A DNA stretch of 64,000 nucleotides, from the NCBI RefSeq assembly GCF_022024175.1, contig NZ_CP091794.1, positions 2,728,001 through 2,792,000 on the forward strand. Direction: 5' to 3'. The stretch comes from Prevotella communis. GTDB lineage: Bacteria > Bacteroidota > Bacteroidia > Bacteroidales > Bacteroidaceae. This document shows, piece by piece, positions 59,655-64,000 of the stretch. Below the pieces are notes generated by a model. It searched no databases. It had not been told where the DNA came from and saw only the letters and a program-made list of their open reading frames with translations. The first letter of the stretch is position 1; each line of letters begins with the position of its first letter. Both the position numbers and the translations under genes were made by a program.

Positions 59655-61306
59655 AATGCTAATGTTTTCTTTTCCTGGGTCATTTCACCTTTGCGTCGAG
59701 TAGGTCTGATTTCCGTTCCCGGTTTCTTCGGGCGCCAATCAAAGATATCATCTTTTGACATAGGCCTCACATAGTCAAACCAGTTGAAGCCTTCAAGGAA
59801 CCGTTTCTCTGGTGGTATCTGCGTCATCGGATACATAATACCGTTAGCTTTGGGCGTCCATATACTGCTTAGTTTCTTCTTTTCCATGATAAGACGCATC
59901 TTCGATGTTTCCATTCTGACGAGTCCCTCATAGGTACTATCCGACTCATTCACCGGATAATAAGCCACCAGCACATTATCGACAGCCTGTCCCTCGTGCA
60001 TTTCTCCATTTTGGAAGAAAGCAAACATCTCATTCGACGACACCTGGTTATACATCTTATCCTCCGGCAGTTTCTCTATGGAGAATGCCTGGTTGATAAC
60101 ATGTGCCCTATCCACGACAGAGTCCTTCATAAAGACCTGCACCATCTCGCCCAGCAACTGCTGATTGACATTCCAGAGGATAGGATCGGTGTACATCGTC
60201 ATACAAGAGTCCTTTGAATTATACACCAGAGAGTCACAGACGGCCTGTATATCAATACGGTACGCGCGTACCTTATTATAACCATGCATCACACGATACA
60301 CAGAATCAGTATCAATGTTATACGTAAACACCTTGAAAGTATCGGCATGCATGTAAAGCGTATCTTTCTGGGAATACTCCAGCGCCACCACACTATCCGT
60401 AGACATAGCATAGCCATTCAAGTCATCATAATAGCCATAGTTACAGCGCATGCCATTCTTATTCACTGAATCATTATAGATGACTTTCCTGAAAGCCTCG
60501 CTGACACCTGTGATACCATCATACCAGATACTGTCGGCCACAATAGTACGTCCTTCATTCCGCACCCTCGACCTGTTCAACAGCTCCGCTTGTTTCTTTG
60601 CTGTGTTATAATACCCCAGTTCCGAGTAGATATGACTCTTACCAGAGACGATATCCGACGGTCCAACGATATTAGCCAGCTTGCTTCGCGTGTTATACAC
60701 CAGCGTATCAGTGGTCAGCGTAGAGTTACCATCCACCAGTTTGACCTTATCCATAAAGAAAGCATCCTTCGAATCAGTATGATATTCCCCATGCCAGGAA
60801 GTCAGCGTAGCCGTCTTATCCACAATTTTTCCGCCTTCATCATAATAGCCCATATTATCATTACGGTCGAAATAAAGCGTATCGGTATAAAGCGTTGTAG
60901 CCCGGTTACGGAGCACCACCTGCTTGCCACTGTCAAAGACCTTTGCGACCAGCAGTTTATTGTCACCGTCATAAAAGCCATAGTCACCAGTCAGCGAGAG
61001 GGTATCCCCCTGCACCATCTTCACATGCCCCCAGGCTTCAAAAGAATTACTTTGCTCAAAATAGTTGGCACTGTCGCAATACAGGTGGGCACCGTCATGC
61101 TCAAACTCCACCTGTCCGCGCAGCACCTGAGCATTATTATTCTTCCAAATATCAAAAAACAACTCATCGGCATGTACCAGGTACACCCTACTCTTCTCCG
61201 TTTTCTTCTTTGGAGTTGACGACGCTGCGCCATACACGACAAGGCATAGCGCACACAGAAGCACCAAACTGATGCTTCTGCGACTCTTACCTAATCCAAC
61301 CTTCAT
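59651..61306 (-). CDS. OstA/LptA-like envelope protein
   Basis: Start chosen at 61306 (551 residues) for its signal anchor (about 9-26, '[19 protein letters not shown]'); the frame's earlier start lies inside the upstream gene. The body has repeating OstA/LptA blocks of the type '[23 protein letters not shown]' and 'VEAWGHVKM'-like '[26 protein letters not shown]'. Bacteroidetes use such long OstA proteins, probably for lipopolysaccharide transport across the periplasm. It lies between the PPIase surA-like gene (20-bp overlap) and mutL (4-bp overlap). Confidence 0.85.
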   Translation of the reverse strand: MKVGLGKSRRSISLVLLCALCLVVYGAASSTPKKKTEKSRVYLVHADELFFDIWKNNNAQVLRGQVEFEHDGAHLYCDSANYFEQSNSFEAWGHVKMVQGDTLSLTGDYGFYDGDNKLLVAKVFDSGKQVVLRNRATTLYTDTLYFDRNDNMGYYDEGGKIVDKTATLTSWHGEYHTDSKDAFFMDKVKLVDGNSTLTTDTLVYNTRSKLANIVGPSDIVSGKSHIYSELGYYNTAKKQAELLNRSRVRNEGRTIVADSIWYDGITGVSEAFRKVIYNDSVNKNGMRCNYGYYDDLNGYAMSTDSVVALEYSQKDTLYMHADTFKVFTYNIDTDSVYRVMHGYNKVRAYRIDIQAVCDSLVYNSKDSCMTMYTDPILWNVNQQLLGEMVQVFMKDSVVDRAHVINQAFSIEKLPEDKMYNQVSSNEMFAFFQNGEMHEGQAVDNVLVAYYPVNESDSTYEGLVRMETSKMRLIMEKKKLSSIWTPKANGIMYPMTQIPPEKRFLEGFNWFDYVRPMSKDDIFDWRPKKPGTEIRPTRRKGEMTQEKKTLAL

Positions 61307-62687
61307 ATTCAAACTTGCAGTTGCGATAGTCATCACTGACGTGCACGTAGGTATTCTTTATCTTATTGACCACCCAGTCGTGCAACACCTTTTCGCGCCT
61401 TTTTTCCATCACGATATCCTTCATCACCTGGAAGTCCTCCGTGATAGTAGCCTTGTGTCCTTCCGTTCGGCTTTTCAACTTAGCGATGACACATACCGTC
61501 TTTCCCTGATCATTAATCATCGAGAACGCTTTCGACACATCACCCACCTGCATGCCATCCACGACACGTGCCACTTCAGAAGGCAGATCCTGCATCTGGA
61601 AGCGTGAGGTCTGTCCACGTTCCGAACGGTTAAACATCAAACCGCGGTTATTACGTGTATCCTTATCGTCAGAGAAAATCGTTGCAGCATCCTCGAAATT
61701 GAAGGTTCCTACATACAAGCCCTCCAATTGTTTGGGAGTCTCGCCATTACGGATATAATCCGCTATCGTATCAAGGAAGGCGATAGACGCATTGACAGCC
61801 GAATCCGAGACAACTGGTTTACGTAAGATATGACGAACCTTGATCTTATCGCCACGCTTATCAACCAACTGAATGATATGGAAACCGAATTCCGACTCCA
61901 CTATCTTCGAAATCTTCTTAGGATCGGTCAGGTTAAAGGCCACTGCAGCAAAGGCAGGGTCAAGCATACCACGCCCCGTATAATCCAGTTCACCACCAGC
62001 ACGACGCGAGCCGGGATCCTCAGAATACAGACGTGCCAATGTCTGGAAAGACGTCTCACCTTTATTGATACGATCCGTATAGTCACGCAGTTCATCCTTC
62101 ACGCGGTTAATCTCCTCTATGGAGATTCGTGGCGTATTGGCAATAATCTGCACTTCCACCTCCGTGGGAACAAAAGGCACACTGTCAGCAGGCAACTCTC
62201 TAAAATAGCGACGCACCTCGGCAGGAGTCACATTGATATCCTTCACCAGTTTCTCCTTCATGCGCTGAATCAGCATCTGATCACGCAAGTCATCATGCAT
62301 AGACTGACGTATCTGACTAAGACTCTGCTTTTTGTACTCCTCCAGTTTCTCGCGGGAGCCAGTCTGCTGAATCATATAATCAATACGCTGTTCTATATTA
62401 GAAGCGATCTCATTCTCAGTCACAGAGATACTGTCAATAGCTGCCTGATGCAGGAACAGTTTCTGTACAGCCAACTGTTCTGGGATAGCACAGTCAGGAT
62501 CACCATTCCAGCGGATGCCCTCCATAGCAGCCTGGATACGAGTTACCTCCACCTCACTCTTTAAGATGGCCTCATCACCTACGACCCAGATGACCTCATC
62601 GACAACCGAGCCAATGCTGTCACGCTTATCGGCATAGGCCGAAGCAACAGCTACCAGCGACAGGAGTATAACAAAATATTTTTTCAT
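61287..62687 (-). CDS. Parvulin-type peptidyl-prolyl isomerase, SurA-like
   Basis: Start at the ATG 62687 (466 residues), where the previous stop TGA overlaps by one base; a TTG one codon earlier is less likely. A signal peptide (MKKYFVILLSLVAVASAYA) leads to a SurA-like N-terminal helical chaperone part ('VDEVIWVVGDEAILKSEVEVT'), a parvulin domain ('SEDPGSRRAGGELDYTGRGML', 'FGFHIIQLVDKRGDKIKVRHIL') and a second degenerate parvulin region ('NNRGLMFN'). It should help outer-membrane proteins fold. It is the middle of a leftward operon with another PPIase and the OstA-like protein. Confidence 0.9.
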   Translation of the reverse strand: MKKYFVILLSLVAVASAYADKRDSIGSVVDEVIWVVGDEAILKSEVEVTRIQAAMEGIRWNGDPDCAIPEQLAVQKLFLHQAAIDSISVTENEIASNIEQRIDYMIQQTGSREKLEEYKKQSLSQIRQSMHDDLRDQMLIQRMKEKLVKDINVTPAEVRRYFRELPADSVPFVPTEVEVQIIANTPRISIEEINRVKDELRDYTDRINKGETSFQTLARLYSEDPGSRRAGGELDYTGRGMLDPAFAAVAFNLTDPKKISKIVESEFGFHIIQLVDKRGDKIKVRHILRKPVVSDSAVNASIAFLDTIADYIRNGETPKQLEGLYVGTFNFEDAATIFSDDKDTRNNRGLMFNRSERGQTSRFQMQDLPSEVARVVDGMQVGDVSKAFSMINDQGKTVCVIAKLKSRTEGHKATITEDFQVMKDIVMEKRREKVLHDWVVNKIKNTYVHVSDDYRNCKFEYEGWIR

Positions 62688-64000
62688 CAATGCTTATTGA
62701 CTGTTTTCAACACCTCTTCCTTGACTTCAAAAGCATATCTCTTACGCAGTTGAGCCACCCATTCCTTTTCCAGTGCCTCCTGATAATCAGCCACCACAAG
62801 ACCACGCACATCGGTGTAGTCCTCCGGACCTTTCTTCAGCACCTTTCCATAAACAGCATCAAAGGGATAATCCTTCACCTTTGTCACAGTGGTATCCTTC
62901 TTAAACACCGCACTATCTACAAGCGCATTATCACCCTGTTTGAAGATACCTTTCTCTACACGGATACGAATCACAGAGTCAGCATTAAAGGTGGTACGCA
63001 GCGCCTCAGCCCACTTATCAAAAGGCAGTTTCTTCACGCAGTCAGCCACAGCTTTCACATCTTCCTTCACCTTCACATGATAAGCCATACCCTTGTAGCG
63101 AGGCTTGTCCCATGCATATTTCTTCTTATTCTTCTTGAAGAAACTAGCCAGTCCGGCCTCATCCTTAGCAGCCTTATCCCAAACCAGGTTATTGCTGATT
63201 TCATAAAGCAGCAGTCCGTCGTGATACTCCTGAATCAGGTATTTCATCTCCATATCCTGAGCCGACAGTTCTGCAGCCTTCTCATCCAGAAGCTCAGCTT
63301 CCGACTTATTCGTGCTCTTCACCAGTTCTCCAATCTTCTGCTCAGCAATCTGATCACGCATATTGCGCTGTTCGATGAACTTCAGAATGGCATCATGATG
63401 GAATTCGAAAGGCTCCAGCATCTTACGCTCCTTCATCAGGATGATGTGGTAGCCATAAGGTGACTGTACGATACCCGACATCTCACCTGGCTGCAAAGCA
63501 TAAGCAGCATCTTCAAACTCCTTTACCAGCTGACCATGCTGTACAAAAGGCAGCAGACCACCCTGACGGGCAGAACCCGGGTCTTGTGACACCTTCTTAG
63601 CCAGTTCTGCAAAGTCAGCGCCATCTTTCAGAGCCTTATACACAGAGTCGATACGCACCTTGGCAGCATCCCACTCCGCCTGCGGTGCCTGTTGGTTGGC
63701 ACGCAACAGGATATGGGCACACTGAATCAGTCCGTCTGGACCAATCTGCTCTACTGTCTGGTCGTAAATCTTACGAGCCTCTTTCTCGACATCAGCATCA
63801 GTCACAAAAGCGGGGCGTACCTGCTGGTTACGATACTGTGCAAACTCGTCCTTGAACGACTGCAGCGTATCATACTTTGCGTCAAGAGCAGCACAGACCT
63901 TCAATTTATAATTTATAAAGAGGTCCACATACTCCTCGATATTCTTCTTATCGATAACGCCCTCGGAGTTATTCTTGTTATACGAATATTCGAATTCCGA
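62687..64000 (-). CDS. Parvulin-type peptidyl-prolyl isomerase, 5' end beyond window
   Basis: The frame is open to the right edge (at least 437 residues to the stop at 62687), so the N-terminus with its signal peptide is not seen; the GTG at 63928 is only an internal Val codon. A parvulin domain is clear: 'IQCAHILLRANQQAP', 'ELAKKVSQDPGSARQGGLLPF' and 'GIVQSPYGYHIILMKERKM'. The rest is helical and charged. It is the upstream partner of the SurA-like gene, with a one-base overlap, so two PPIases and OstA are made together for outer-membrane assembly. Confidence 0.9.
   Translation of the reverse strand, partial: SEFEYSYNKNNSEGVIDKKNIEEYVDLFINYKLKVCAALDAKYDTLQSFKDEFAQYRNQQVRPAFVTDADVEKEARKIYDQTVEQIGPDGLIQCAHILLRANQQAPQAEWDAAKVRIDSVYKALKDGADFAELAKKVSQDPGSARQGGLLPFVQHGQLVKEFEDAAYALQPGEMSGIVQSPYGYHIILMKERKMLEPFEFHHDAILKFIEQRNMRDQIAEQKIGELVKSTNKSEAELLDEKAAELSAQDMEMKYLIQEYHDGLLLYEISNNLVWDKAAKDEAGLASFFKKNKKKYAWDKPRYKGMAYHVKVKEDVKAVADCVKKLPFDKWAEALRTTFNADSVIRIRVEKGIFKQGDNALVDSAVFKKDTTVTKVKDYPFDAVYGKVLKKGPEDYTDVRGLVVADYQEALEKEWVAQLRKRYAFEVKEEVLKTVNKH

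Overview
This window looks like chromosomal DNA of a Bacteroidales bacterium, most likely a Prevotella-like member of the Prevotellaceae. The grounds are the many TAnnTTTG (-7) promoters, starts with little Shine-Dalgarno sequence, Bacteroidetes-specific protein families (DUF4374, DUF4252, TlpA-like thioredoxins, OstA), secreted proteins with short C-terminal 'Y-D/S-I/L-N/Q-G-hydrophobic-R ... K-G-hydrophobic-N-I-V' tails, and the fructan operon layout. The species call is inference from protein style; no rRNA gene is present.

Layout. 1-2462: the end of a fructan operon (GH32 3' end, MFS sugar permease, fructokinase). 2463-2978: a structured, repeat-rich spacer. 2979-5240 (-): a YbjQ-family protein and an ATPase/DUF4435 TOPRIM pair that recalls two-gene defence systems. 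5418-5491: tRNA-Val(GAC). 5614-11205 (-): an ECF sigma factor, membrane partner, secreted protein and two TlpA-like thioredoxin proteins. 11358-13499 (-): FKBP lipoprotein and glycyl-tRNA synthetase. 13837-21367 (+): a large modular secreted protein, topoisomerase IV subunit A, a probable outer-membrane protein and an S41 protease lipoprotein. 21368-22456: a 33-codon small ORF and two back-to-back divergent cobalamin riboswitches.

22457-43789 is a cobalamin (B12) locus. It has a TonB-dependent receptor and DUF4374 surface lipoprotein behind the rightward riboswitch, then cobI, cbiA, cobQ, cobC/cobD-type decarboxylase, cbiB, a cobJ-cbiC fusion, cobL, an unexplained fucose-isomerase-fold gene, a cbiG-cobM fusion and a cobK-cbiD fusion. 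Convergent btuC and btuF follow. CbiG and CbiD indicate the anaerobic, early-cobalt route. A five-gene ECF sigma/DUF4252 operon (32795-35561) sits inside the biosynthetic run. No cobaltochelatase, uroporphyrinogen methyltransferase, lower-ligand genes or btuD are visible here.

The remainder is largely housekeeping: tRNA-Leu(UAG), a SIMPL protein, a secreted tail-bearing protein and a secreted triple-HMA protein (43897-46657), asd, a CPA2 antiporter, a LolD-like ATPase, an S1-domain protein, asnS, a pseudouridine synthase with a Gly/Gln/Tyr/Arg repeat N-terminus, purB, tRNA-Val(UAC), an OmpA-family porin, mutL, an OstA/LptA-like protein and two parvulin-type PPIases, the last running off the right edge.

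The most unusual features are the divergent riboswitch pair whose leftward member has no recognisable gene, a family of short palindromic GC-rich elements inserted in frame inside several genes (including a perfect 42-nt inverted pair inside cbiD), the ECF operon lodged in the B12 operon, and the fucose-isomerase-like protein encoded among corrin-ring enzymes.
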